From Variovorax sp. UMC13 (lineage in GTDB: Bacteria > Pseudomonadota > Gammaproteobacteria > Burkholderiales > Burkholderiaceae_C): DNA of 64,000 nt. Of the stretch, positions 9,609 to 21,004 are shown piece after piece (the stretch's first letter is position 1; each line of letters opens with the position of its first letter). The translations under genes were made by a program, and so were the position numbers. Location: positions 124,001-188,000 of the forward strand of contig NZ_LZZW01000031.1 of the NCBI RefSeq assembly GCF_014170375.1. The letters are read 5' to 3'. The notes under the pieces were generated by a model. That model was not told the DNA's origin and ran no database searches. It worked only from the letters and a program-made list of their open reading frames with translations.

Positions 9609-11102
9609 ATGCTCTACCACCTCTATGAAGCCCAGCGGTCCCTGATGGAACCGCTGACCGACTTCGCCCAGGCCGCGGCCAAGCTCTACAGCAACGGCAC
9701 GCCGCTGTCGCACACGCCGCTCGCGCAGCGCATGGCGGCCGGCTATGACCTGCTCTACCGGCTGGGCAAGGACTACGAGAAGCCGGAATTCGGCATCACC
9801 TCGGTCAAGGTCGACGGCACCGACGTGGTGATCCAGGAAGCGATCGAGCTCGACAAGCCCTTCTGCCAGCTGCGACGCTTCAAGCGCTTCACCGACCAGC
9901 CCGAAACCCTGCAGAAGCTCAAGAAGCAGCCGGTGGTGCTGATCGTGGCGCCGCTGTCGGGCCACTACGCCACCCTGCTGCGCGACACCGTGCGCACCAT
10001 GCTGCAGGACCACAAGGTCTACATCACCGACTGGAAGAACGCCCGCACGGTGCCCACCACCGACGGCGAATTCCATCTCGACGACTACATCCACTACGTC
10101 GAGGACTTCATCCGCCACCTGCAGGCCGAATACGGCAACTGCCATGTGATCAGCGTGTGCCAGCCCACCGTGCCGGTGCTGGCGGCGATCTCGCTGATGG
10201 CCAGCCGCGGCGAACAGACGCCGCTGTCGATGACCATGATGGGCGGCCCCATCGATGCCCGCAAGTCGCCGACCTCGGTCAACAACCTCGCGACCAACAA
10301 GAGCTTCGAGTGGTTCGAGAACAACGTGATCTACCGCGTGCCCGAGAACTTCCCCGGTGCCGGCCGTCGCGTGTACCCGGGCTTCCTGCAGCACACCGGC
10401 TTCGTCGCGATGAACCCCGACCGGCATGCGACCAGCCACTACGACTATTTCAAGGACCTGATCAAGGGCGACGACGCCAGCGCCGAAGCGCACCGCAAGT
10501 TCTACGACGAGTACAACGCCGTGCTCGACATGGACGCCGACTACTACCTCGAGACCATCCGCACGGTGTTCCAGGACTTCCTGTTGGTCGAAGGCACCTG
10601 GGACGTCAAGGCGGCCGACGGCGCGGTCGAGCGCGTCAAGCCGCAGGACATCCGCGGCACCGCCATGCTCACGGTCGAAGGCGAACTCGACGACATCTCG
10701 GGCTCGGGCCAGACCGAGGCCGCGCACGAACTGTGCACCGGCATCGACGACGGCAAGCGTGAGCACTACGAGGTCAAGGGCGCGGGCCACTACGGCATCT
10801 TCAGCGGCCGCCGCTGGCGCGAACTGGTCTACCCCAAGGTGCAGAAATTCATCGCGGCCAACGACGCGCCACAAAGCCGTGCGGGCGAAGCGTTGCCGGC
10901 CGACGAGACACTGCTCGCGGCCGAAGATGCAAAGCCGGTGACCGCGGCCACGCCGGCGGCCAAAAAGGTGGCCGCCAAGAAGGTCGTGGCCAGGAAAGCC
11001 GTGGCCAAGGCGGCCGTGGCGGCTCCGGTCGCGGCACCCGTCGCAGCGGCGAAGAAGAAGCCAGCGGCACGCAAGAAGGCCGGCGCCAGCGCCACGCGCT
11101 GA
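9609..11102 (+). CDS. phaZ: Intracellular polyhydroxybutyrate depolymerase with basic C-terminal tail
   Basis: This 497-residue protein belongs to the PhaZa1-type intracellular depolymerases that hydrolyse native PHB granules to monomers or oligomers. The nucleophile is a cysteine in the lipase-box position, HVISVCQPTVPV (Cys184), as in the Cupriavidus necator enzyme. A His near GAGHYGIFSGRRWRE would complete the site. The catalytic domain ends near residue 420. An added tail of about 80 residues follows, rich in Ala, Lys and Pro (repeats such as KKVAAKKVVARKAVAKAA), resembling the basic tails of histone-like or PhaM-type proteins. An ATG at 9609 follows GACAGGG. Confidence 0.9.
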   Translation: MLYHLYEAQRSLMEPLTDFAQAAAKLYSNGTPLSHTPLAQRMAAGYDLLYRLGKDYEKPEFGITSVKVDGTDVVIQEAIELDKPFCQLRRFKRFTDQPETLQKLKKQPVVLIVAPLSGHYATLLRDTVRTMLQDHKVYITDWKNARTVPTTDGEFHLDDYIHYVEDFIRHLQAEYGNCHVISVCQPTVPVLAAISLMASRGEQTPLSMTMMGGPIDARKSPTSVNNLATNKSFEWFENNVIYRVPENFPGAGRRVYPGFLQHTGFVAMNPDRHATSHYDYFKDLIKGDDASAEAHRKFYDEYNAVLDMDADYYLETIRTVFQDFLLVEGTWDVKAADGAVERVKPQDIRGTAMLTVEGELDDISGSGQTEAAHELCTGIDDGKREHYEVKGAGHYGIFSGRRWRELVYPKVQKFIAANDAPQSRAGEALPADETLLAAEDAKPVTAATPAAKKVAAKKVVARKAVAKAAVAAPVAAPVAAAKKKPAARKKAGASATR

Positions 11103-11120
11103 GCCGCGCGCACTGCTCCC

Positions 11121-11741
11121 GTGAACGGACTCGCCGCACGCATCCACGACGCACTGCCCCAGACGCAGTGCACACGGTGCGGCTATCCGGATTGCGCGGG
11201 CTACGCCCAGGCCGTGGCCGAGGGCGAAGCCGCCATCAACCAATGCCCGCCCGGTGGCGCCGAAGGCGTCGCGCGGCTGGCGCAACTCACCGGCCGGCCG
11301 CTGCTGCCGCTCGATGCGCAGTTCGGCACCGAGGGCCCGCGCGCCATGGCGGTCATCGACGAGGCCTGGTGCATCGGCTGCACGCTGTGCCTCGATGCCT
11401 GCCCGACCGACGCCATCGTCGGCATGAACAAGCGCATGCACACCGTGATCGAGGCCCATTGCACGGGCTGCGAGCTGTGCATTCCGGTCTGCCCGGTGGA
11501 CTGCATCGCGCTCGAGGATGCCACGCCCGGCCACACCGGCTGGGCCGCCTGGTCGAAGACCCAGGCCGATGCGGCGCTCGGTCGCTACGCGCTGCACCAG
11601 GCGCGCCTGCAGAAGCCCAAGCCCGCGCCAGCGCCGGACCCGGCGGCCGCCCCGGTAGACCGCAAGCGCGCCATCGTCGAGGCCGCGATGGCGCGTGCCC
11701 GCGCCGCCTCGCAGCAACGCACCCAGGCGACGAAGCCATGA
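11121..11741 (+). CDS. rnfB: RnfB/RsxB-like electron transport ferredoxin
   Basis: This 206-residue protein starts with a GTG at 11121. It has an N-terminal Fe-S (FeS4-type) motif CTRCGYPDCAGYA...QCPPGG and two 4Fe-4S motifs (CIGCTLCLDACPTD and CTGCELCIPVCPVD). It lacks an N-terminal membrane helix and stands without other rnf genes, like the orphan RnfB-like ferredoxins common in beta-proteobacteria. The C-terminal 50 residues are Pro/Ala-rich. Its stop overlaps the lysE start (ATGA). The electron-transfer partner is unknown. Confidence 0.85.
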   Translation: MNGLAARIHDALPQTQCTRCGYPDCAGYAQAVAEGEAAINQCPPGGAEGVARLAQLTGRPLLPLDAQFGTEGPRAMAVIDEAWCIGCTLCLDACPTDAIVGMNKRMHTVIEAHCTGCELCIPVCPVDCIALEDATPGHTGWAAWSKTQADAALGRYALHQARLQKPKPAPAPDPAAAPVDRKRAIVEAAMARARAASQQRTQATKP

Positions 11742-12379
11742 GCTTCGACACCCTGCTCCTCTACGCCGTCGCATCGCTGGCACTGGCCCTGATTCCGGGC
11801 CCGACGATGCTGCTGGCGCTGTCCAACGGCATCGAGGGCGGCATGCGCCGCGCGAGCTGGGGCATCGCAGGCGCATCGCTCGGCAGCATCACGCTGATCG
11901 CGGTCGTCGCCCTCGGGCTGGGGTCGCTGCTCGCGGCTTCGGAATGGCTTTTCAACGCGATCCGCATCGCCGGCGTGGCCTACCTCGTGTGGCTGGGCAT
12001 CAAGCTCTGGCGCAGCGAGGCGACCGACCTCGGCGCCGCGCTGGCCAGCAGGTCGCCGCACGACGTCCGCCCGCATGGCCGCATCGCGCTGCTGCGCAGC
12101 CTGGCCGTGGCGCTGTCGAACCCGAAGACCGTGCTGTTCTTCGCCGCCTTCCTGCCGCAGTTCGTCGACATCGCGAAGCCGCAGGGTCCGCAGTACCTGC
12201 TGCTGGGCGCGGTGTTCGTGGTGCTCGACACCTGCGTGATGCTGGCCTATGCCGGCGCCGGCACGCAGGCCGTGCGCTTTCTCTCGCAGCGCGGCGTGAA
12301 GGCCCTGAACCGCGGCTGCGCGGCCGGCATGTGGCTGCTCGCCGCGACCCTGGCCGTGTGGCGCCGACCCGGCGCCTGA
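11738..12379 (+). CDS. LysE/RhtB family amino-acid exporter
   Basis: This 213-residue membrane protein has five or six hydrophobic segments and the family signature near the N-terminus (LALIPGPTMLLALSNGI) and LSNPKTVLFFAAFLPQF in the middle. LysE/RhtB proteins export amino acids or related small molecules. The ATG at 11738 overlaps the rnfB stop by 4 bases, so translation is probably coupled. Substrate is not predictable. Confidence 0.88.
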   Translation: MSFDTLLLYAVASLALALIPGPTMLLALSNGIEGGMRRASWGIAGASLGSITLIAVVALGLGSLLAASEWLFNAIRIAGVAYLVWLGIKLWRSEATDLGAALASRSPHDVRPHGRIALLRSLAVALSNPKTVLFFAAFLPQFVDIAKPQGPQYLLLGAVFVVLDTCVMLAYAGAGTQAVRFLSQRGVKALNRGCAAGMWLLAATLAVWRRPGA

Positions 12380-12410
12380 CACCGCACAAGGCGCCTGGCG
12401 TCGAACGGGT

Positions 12411-12902
12411 TCAGGGCGCCGGACGGCCGGCCGCCAGCGCCGCGAAGGCCGTCACCACCTCGGGCGGCGCCTGCACCATCTCGATCAGCACGCCCTCCCC
12501 CGCGATCGGGAACTCCTCGTTCGCCTTCGGGTGCAGGAAGCAGATGTCGAAGCCGGCCGCGCCCTTGCGGATGCCGCCCGGCGCAAAGCGCACGCCCTGC
12601 GCGGTGAGCCATTCGACGGCCCGGGGCAGGTCGTCGATCCACAGGCCGACGTGGTTGAGCGGCGTGGTGTGCACCGCGGGCTTCTTGTCGGGGTCGAGCG
12701 GCTGCATCAGGTCGACCTCGACCTTGAACGGCCCCACGCCCATCGCGCAGATGTCTTCGTCGACGTTCTCGCGCTCGCTGCGGAAGGTGCCCGTGACCTC
12801 CAGCCCCAGCATCTCGACCCAGAGCTTCTGCAGCCGCAGCTTGTCGGGACCGCCGATGGCGATCTGCTGGATGCCCAGCACCTTGAAGGGACGGGTGCTC
12901 AT
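12411..12902 (-). CDS. VOC-family protein, probable methylmalonyl-CoA epimerase
   Basis: This 163-residue protein has two halves of a vicinal-oxygen-chelate fold: IQQIAIGGPDKLRLQKLW, then PLNHVGLWIDDLPRAVEWL and a late metal-ligand glutamate (GVLIEMVQAP). It starts with an ATGA overlap on the bioB stop and is the last gene of the operon carrying methylmalonyl-CoA mutase and propionyl-CoA carboxylase. The missing step of that pathway is the epimerase, so I infer this role; a lactoylglutathione-lyase-type activity is the alternative. Fold assignment is firm, substrate is inference. Confidence 0.72.
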   Translation of the reverse strand: MSTRPFKVLGIQQIAIGGPDKLRLQKLWVEMLGLEVTGTFRSERENVDEDICAMGVGPFKVEVDLMQPLDPDKKPAVHTTPLNHVGLWIDDLPRAVEWLTAQGVRFAPGGIRKGAAGFDICFLHPKANEEFPIAGEGVLIEMVQAPPEVVTAFAALAAGRPAP

Positions 12903-13915
12903 GCGTGCTCTCCGTGGGTGGCGGCCACCTGTCGCGCCTTCAGGCCCAGCTTGCGCAGCAGCTGCACGTCGGCCTCGACGTCGGGGTTGCCGGTGACCAG
13001 CAGCTTGTCGCCGTAGAAGATCGAATTCGCGCCGGCCATGAAGCACAGCGCCTGCACCGCGTCGCCCAGTTGCTGGCGGCCGGCCGACAGGCGCACGCGC
13101 GCGGTCGGCATGGTGATGCGCGCGACCGCGATCACGCGCACGAAGTCCAGCGGGTCGACCGGGTCGGCATCGGCCAGCGGCGTGCCGGGCACGCGCACCA
13201 GGCTGTTGATCGGCACCGACTCGGGGTACGGCGCCATGTTGGCCAGCTGCGCGATCAGGCCGGCGCGGTGCACCGGCGTCTCGCCCATGCCGATGATGCC
13301 GCCGCAGCACACGCTGATGCCGGCCGCGCGCACATGGGCCAGCGTGTTGAGCCGGTCCTGGTAGGTGCGCGTGCCCACCACGTCGGCGTAGTACTCGGGC
13401 GCGGTGTCGAGGTTGTGGTTGTAGTAGTCGAGGCCGGCGTTCTTGAGCTGCTCGGCGTGGTGCGGCTCGAGCATGCCCAGCGTGGCGCAGGTCTGCAGGC
13501 CCAGGCCCTTGACCGCCTCGACCAGCACCGCGACCTTCTCCACGTCGCGGTCCTTGGGCGCGCGCCAGGCCGCGCCCATGCAGAAGCGGGTGGCGCCGGC
13601 GTCCTTGGCGGCCTGCGCGGCGCGCACCACCTCGTCGACCTCCATCAGCTTCTGCGCCTTGACGCCGGTGTCGAACTCGGCCGCCTGCGGGCAGTAGCCG
13701 CAGTTCTCGGGGCAGCCGCCGGTCTTGACCGACAGCAGGGTCGCGAGCTCGATGTCGCCCTCGGGGAAATGACGGCGGTGCACGGTCTGCGCCTCGAACA
13801 GCAGTTCCATGAAAGGCTTGTCGAGCAGGGCCTGCACGGCCTCGACCGACCAGCGGACGGCAGTCGGCGCAGCGACGGGCGCCGCGGGGCGGTGCAGCGT
13901 GACGGCGTGGTTCAT
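12899..13915 (-). CDS. bioB: Biotin synthase BioB
   Basis: This 338-residue radical-SAM enzyme inserts sulfur into dethiobiotin. The 4Fe-4S/SAM motif is CPENCGYCPQ (CxxxCxxC), followed by YYNHNLDTAPEYY and NSIFYGDKLLVTGN, both typical of BioB. I prefer the ATG at 13915, with GGGAG about 9 bases upstream, over the ATG at 13930 that overlaps the pccA stop. It sits between a biotin-dependent carboxylase subunit and the VOC gene in one operon and supplies the cofactor PccA needs. Confidence 0.96.
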   Translation of the reverse strand: MNHAVTLHRPAAPVAAPTAVRWSVEAVQALLDKPFMELLFEAQTVHRRHFPEGDIELATLLSVKTGGCPENCGYCPQAAEFDTGVKAQKLMEVDEVVRAAQAAKDAGATRFCMGAAWRAPKDRDVEKVAVLVEAVKGLGLQTCATLGMLEPHHAEQLKNAGLDYYNHNLDTAPEYYADVVGTRTYQDRLNTLAHVRAAGISVCCGGIIGMGETPVHRAGLIAQLANMAPYPESVPINSLVRVPGTPLADADPVDPLDFVRVIAVARITMPTARVRLSAGRQQLGDAVQALCFMAGANSIFYGDKLLVTGNPDVEADVQLLRKLGLKARQVAATHGEHA

Positions 13916-13929
13916 GTCGTTGGCTCCCA

Positions 13930-15978
<2,049 letters not shown>

Positions 15979-16006
15979 GGTTCTGTCCGTCAGAAAGTCT
16001 GTTCGG

Positions 16007-16098
16007 GAAACACCGCGGAACCGGCTTTGCCGGGCCGCTGGTGTTGCCCCCGGTAGGGGGTTGGCGAAGCGACACGAAGTGCGCGAAGACTGGGGGCA
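16007..16098. repeat. Dispersed intergenic repeat, copy B
   Basis: It starts gaaacaccgcggaaccggct and matches copy A (3177-3266) with few differences over about 45 bases, including the core ccggctttgccgggccgc and the following ggtgt(t/c)gccccc. Its tail (ggcgaagcgacacgaagtgc) differs. It fills most of the pccB-pccA gap. Confidence 0.75.
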
Positions 16099-16103
16099 AG
16101 CCT

Positions 16104-17636
<1,533 letters not shown>

Positions 17637-17676
17637 GGCGTTCGATCGTGAAGATGAATCGGAAGAGCGATGGGAT

Positions 17677-18741
17677 TCAGGAGGCTCGCGTCGCTTGCGC
17701 GGCGAGCAGGTTGCGGGCGGCGGTCGATGCGGGCAGCTGGCCCGCGGCGACCTGGGCCAGGGTGTCGGGCAGCAGCTCGCGCACCCGCGGATGCTGGCGG
17801 AAGGCCTGCTTGAGGCCGGCGTCGATGCGTTCCCACATCCACGACAGCGCCTGCTTCTCGCGCCGCGTCTCGAGCTTGCCGTTGGCGGACTGCAGCTGCC
17901 TGAAGCGCGTGACCGCGGCCCAGAAGGCATCGACGCCGGTACCCAGCAAGGCACTGAGCTGCATCACCTGCGGCTGCCAGAAGCGGATCTCGGCATCGGG
18001 CGAACCGGGCGCGGCATGGGCCGCCTTCATGGCTTCGGCATGCGCCGGGTTGCCATGGTGGCCGAACAGCCGCAGCGCCGAGGTGATCTGCGCCTGGGCG
18101 CGCGTGGCGGCGTCGCGGTCGAGGTCGGCCTTGTTGATGACTACCAGGTCGGCGATCTCCATCACGCCCTTCTTGATGGCCTGCAGGTCGTCGCCCGCAT
18201 TGGGCAGCTGCATGAGCACGAACATGTCGGTCATGCCGGCCACCGCGGTCTCGCTCTGGCCCACGCCCACGGTCTCGACGATCACCACGTCGTAGCCCGC
18301 GGCCTCGCAGACCAGCATGGCCTCGCGCGTCTTCTCGGCCACGCCGCCCAGCGTACCGCTGGACGGGCTGGGCCGGATGTACGCTTGCTCGTGCACCGAC
18401 AGCCGCTCCATGCGCGTCTTGTCGCCGAGGATCGAGCCGCCGGAGACGGTGGAAGAAGGGTCGATGGTCAGCACCGCGACGCGGTGGCCCTGTTCGATCA
18501 GGAACAGGCCCAGCGTCTCGATGAAGGTCGACTTGCCCACGCCGGGCACGCCGGAGATGCCGAGTCGGAAGGAGCGGCCGGTGTGCGGCAGCAGCGCGGT
18601 CAGCAGTTCGTCGGCCCGCAGGCGATGGTCGGCCCGGGTCGATTCGAGCAGCGTGATGGCCTTGGCGATCGCGCGCCGCTGCAACGGACCCTGGGCCGCC
18701 AGCAGCCCCTCGGCCGTGACGGAAGTTGGAACCACCGCCAT
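17677..18741 (-). CDS. meaB: Methylmalonyl-CoA mutase-associated GTPase MeaB (ArgK family)
   Basis: This 354-residue G3E-family P-loop GTPase protects and reloads the B12-dependent mutase. Walker A is GVPGVGKSTFIETLG, followed by TIDPSS, the switch ETVGVGQSE and the base-specificity motif NKAD. It starts 2 bp after the scpA stop. The older name ArgK (arginine kinase) is a misnomer for this family; gene context confirms the mutase role. Confidence 0.93.
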   Translation of the reverse strand: MAVVPTSVTAEGLLAAQGPLQRRAIAKAITLLESTRADHRLRADELLTALLPHTGRSFRLGISGVPGVGKSTFIETLGLFLIEQGHRVAVLTIDPSSTVSGGSILGDKTRMERLSVHEQAYIRPSPSSGTLGGVAEKTREAMLVCEAAGYDVVIVETVGVGQSETAVAGMTDMFVLMQLPNAGDDLQAIKKGVMEIADLVVINKADLDRDAATRAQAQITSALRLFGHHGNPAHAEAMKAAHAAPGSPDAEIRFWQPQVMQLSALLGTGVDAFWAAVTRFRQLQSANGKLETRREKQALSWMWERIDAGLKQAFRQHPRVRELLPDTLAQVAAGQLPASTAARNLLAAQATRAS

Positions 18742-18743
18742 CG

Positions 18744-20909
18744 TCAGGCGGCGACGGCCGCGCGGATCTGTTCGAGCACGTCCTTGGCGCTCGCCGGAAT
18801 CGGCGTGCCCGGGCCGTAGATGCCCTTCACGCCGGCCTCGTAGAGCATCTCGTAGTCGCCGCGGGGGATCACGCCGCCGACGAACACGATGATGTCGTCG
18901 GCGCCCTGCTTCTTGAGCTCCGCGATGATCGCGGGCACCAGCGTCTTGTGGCCGGCGGCGAGCGTGCTCACGCCCACCGCATGCACGTCGTTCTCGATCG
19001 CCTGGCGCGCGCATTCCTCGGGCGTCTGGAACAGCGGGCCCATGTCGACGTCGAATCCCAGGTCGGCGAAGGCCGTGGCCACCACCTTGGCGCCGCGGTC
19101 GTGGCCGTCCTGGCCCAGCTTAGAGATCATCACGCGCGGGCGGCGGCCCTGCTCTTCGGCGAAGGCCGCGATCTCGTGCTGCAGCGCTTCCCAGCCTTCG
19201 GCCGAGTCGTAGGCCGCGGCATAGACGCCCGTGACCTTCTGGGTGTCGGCGCGATGGCGGCCGTAGACCTTTTCCAGCGCGTCGCTGATCTCGCCCACCG
19301 TGGCGCGCAGCCGCACCGCGTCGATGCTCAGTGCCAGCAGGTTGCCTTCGCCGCTTTCGGCGGCGGCCGTCAGCGCATCGAGCGCGGCCTGGGTCTTAGC
19401 GGTGTCGCGCGTGGCGCGGATGGCCTGCAGCTTGGCGATCTGCCCGTCGCGCACCTTGACGTTGTCGATCGACAGGCTGTCGATCGCGTCCTCGGTCTTG
19501 AGCTTGTACTTGTTCACGCCCACGATCACGTCGCGGCCCGAGTCGATGCGCGCCTGCTTGTCGGCGGCCGCGGCCTCGATCTTGAGCTTGGCCCAGCCGC
19601 TGTCGACCGCCTTGGTCATGCCGCCCATGGCCTCGACCTCCTCGATGATGGTCCAGGCCGCATCGGCCATGTCCTGCGTGAGCTTCTCCATCATGTAGCT
19701 GCCGGCCCAGGGGTCGATCACGCTGGTGATGTGGGTCTCTTCCTGGATGATCAGCTGCGTGTTGCGCGCGATGCGCGAGCTGAATTCGGTGGGCAGCGCG
19801 ATGGCTTCGTCGAGCGCGTTGGTGTGCAGCGACTGGGTGCCGCCGAACACCGCGGCCATGGCCTCGATGGTGGTGCGCACCACGTTGTTGTACGGGTCCT
19901 GCTCGGTCAGCGACCAGCCGGAGGTCTGGCAGTGCGTGCGCAGCATCAGGCTCTTGGGGTTCTTGGGGTTGAACTCCTTCATGATCTTGCACCACAGCAG
20001 GCGCGCGGCGCGCATCTTGGCCACTTCGAGGTAGAAGTTCATGCCGATGGCCCAGAAGAAGCTCAGGCGCCCGGCGAAGCCGTCGACGTCCAGGCCCTTG
20101 GCCAGCGCGGTCTTCACGTACTCCTTGCCGTCGGCCAGCGTGAAGGCGAGTTCGAGCGCCTGGTTGGCGCCGGCTTCCTGCATGTGGTAGCCGCTGATCG
20201 AGATCGAGTTGAACTTGGGCATCTTCTGCGCCGTGTACTCGATGATGTCGCCGATGATCCGCATGCTCGGCGCGGGCGGGAAGATGTAGGTGTTGCGGAC
20301 CATGAACTCCTTGAGGATGTCGTTCTGGATGGTTCCGCTCAGCTGGTCCTGCGCCACGCCCTGCTCCTCGGCCGCGACCACGTAGCCCGCGAGCACCGGC
20401 AGCACGGCGCCATTCATGGTCATCGACACCGAAACCTTGTCCAGCGGGATCTGGTCGAACAGGATCTTCATGTCCTCGACCGAATCGATCGCCACGCCGG
20501 CCTTGCCCACGTCGCCGGTCACGCGCGGATGGTCGCTGTCGTAGCCGCGGTGGGTGGCCAGGTCGAAGGCCACGCTCACGCCCTGCCCGCCGGCGGCCAG
20601 GGCCTTGCGGTAGAACGCGTTCGACTCTTCCGCGGTCGAGAAGCCCGCGTACTGGCGGATGGTCCAGGGGCGCACCGCGTACATGGTGGCCTGCGGGCCG
20701 CGCAGGTAGGGCTCGAAGCCGGGCAGCGTGTCGGTGTACTTCAGGCCCACCAGGTCGGCCGCGGTGTACAGCGCCTTGACCGTGATGCCATCCGGCGTGC
20801 GCCAGTTCAGCGCGCTCACGTCGCCGCCGGGGGCGGACTTGGCGGCGGCCTTGTTCCAGGATTCCAGATCCGCGGCGTTGCTCATGTTTTTCTCAATCGA
20901 GTCTGTCAT
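18744..20909 (-). CDS. scpA: Methylmalonyl-CoA mutase (B12-dependent)
   Basis: This single-chain mutase, about 721 residues from the ATG at 20909 (MTDSIEKNMSNAADLE), interconverts methylmalonyl-CoA and succinyl-CoA. The substrate barrel includes RPWTIRQYAGFSTAEESNAF, and the C-terminal B12 domain has the cobalt-ligand motif DGHDRGAKVVA with GVSTLAAGH and GGVIPRGD. It is the first gene of the operon scpA-meaB-pccB-pccA-bioB-VOC. An earlier in-frame ATG at 20993 exists, but it would place the coding start upstream of the regulatory site. Confidence 0.96.
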   Translation of the reverse strand: MTDSIEKNMSNAADLESWNKAAAKSAPGGDVSALNWRTPDGITVKALYTAADLVGLKYTDTLPGFEPYLRGPQATMYAVRPWTIRQYAGFSTAEESNAFYRKALAAGGQGVSVAFDLATHRGYDSDHPRVTGDVGKAGVAIDSVEDMKILFDQIPLDKVSVSMTMNGAVLPVLAGYVVAAEEQGVAQDQLSGTIQNDILKEFMVRNTYIFPPAPSMRIIGDIIEYTAQKMPKFNSISISGYHMQEAGANQALELAFTLADGKEYVKTALAKGLDVDGFAGRLSFFWAIGMNFYLEVAKMRAARLLWCKIMKEFNPKNPKSLMLRTHCQTSGWSLTEQDPYNNVVRTTIEAMAAVFGGTQSLHTNALDEAIALPTEFSSRIARNTQLIIQEETHITSVIDPWAGSYMMEKLTQDMADAAWTIIEEVEAMGGMTKAVDSGWAKLKIEAAAADKQARIDSGRDVIVGVNKYKLKTEDAIDSLSIDNVKVRDGQIAKLQAIRATRDTAKTQAALDALTAAAESGEGNLLALSIDAVRLRATVGEISDALEKVYGRHRADTQKVTGVYAAAYDSAEGWEALQHEIAAFAEEQGRRPRVMISKLGQDGHDRGAKVVATAFADLGFDVDMGPLFQTPEECARQAIENDVHAVGVSTLAAGHKTLVPAIIAELKKQGADDIIVFVGGVIPRGDYEMLYEAGVKGIYGPGTPIPASAKDVLEQIRAAVAA

Positions 20910-20913
20910 AACG

Positions 20914-20930
20914 TTGCAATCTTCGCAAAA
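20914..20930 (-). promoter_or_regulatory. ScfR/PccR-type operator before scpA
   Basis: On the minus strand the sequence is TTTTGCGAAGATTGCAA, two TTGC-type direct repeats with 9-bp period (TTTGCGAAG, ATTGCAACG), ending 4 bases before the scpA ATG. It mirrors the site next to scfR. Regulators of the RamB/PccR group are known, as I recall, to bind TTTGCAAA-type elements. Confidence 0.6.
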
Positions 20931-20985
20931 ATAGAGGCGATCAACAACGGCAGAGGGCAAGGAATGTGGACAATGGCCCCTGTAA

Positions 20986-21004
20986 ATTTGCAAGGTTTGC
21001 GAAG
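20986..21004 (+). promoter_or_regulatory. ScfR/PccR-type operator before scfR
   Basis: ATTTGCAAGGTTTGCGAAG holds two direct repeats (TTTGCAAGG, TTTGCGAAG) with 9-bp period and abuts the scfR start codon at 21005. Together with the opposite-strand copy at 20914-20930 it brackets the divergent promoter region, which supports autoregulation and control of the mutase operon. Confidence 0.6.

Noticed and set aside
17677..18741. ArgK as arginine kinase
   Set aside because: The P-loop GTPase motifs and the position next to methylmalonyl-CoA mutase identify MeaB; the kinase name is historical.
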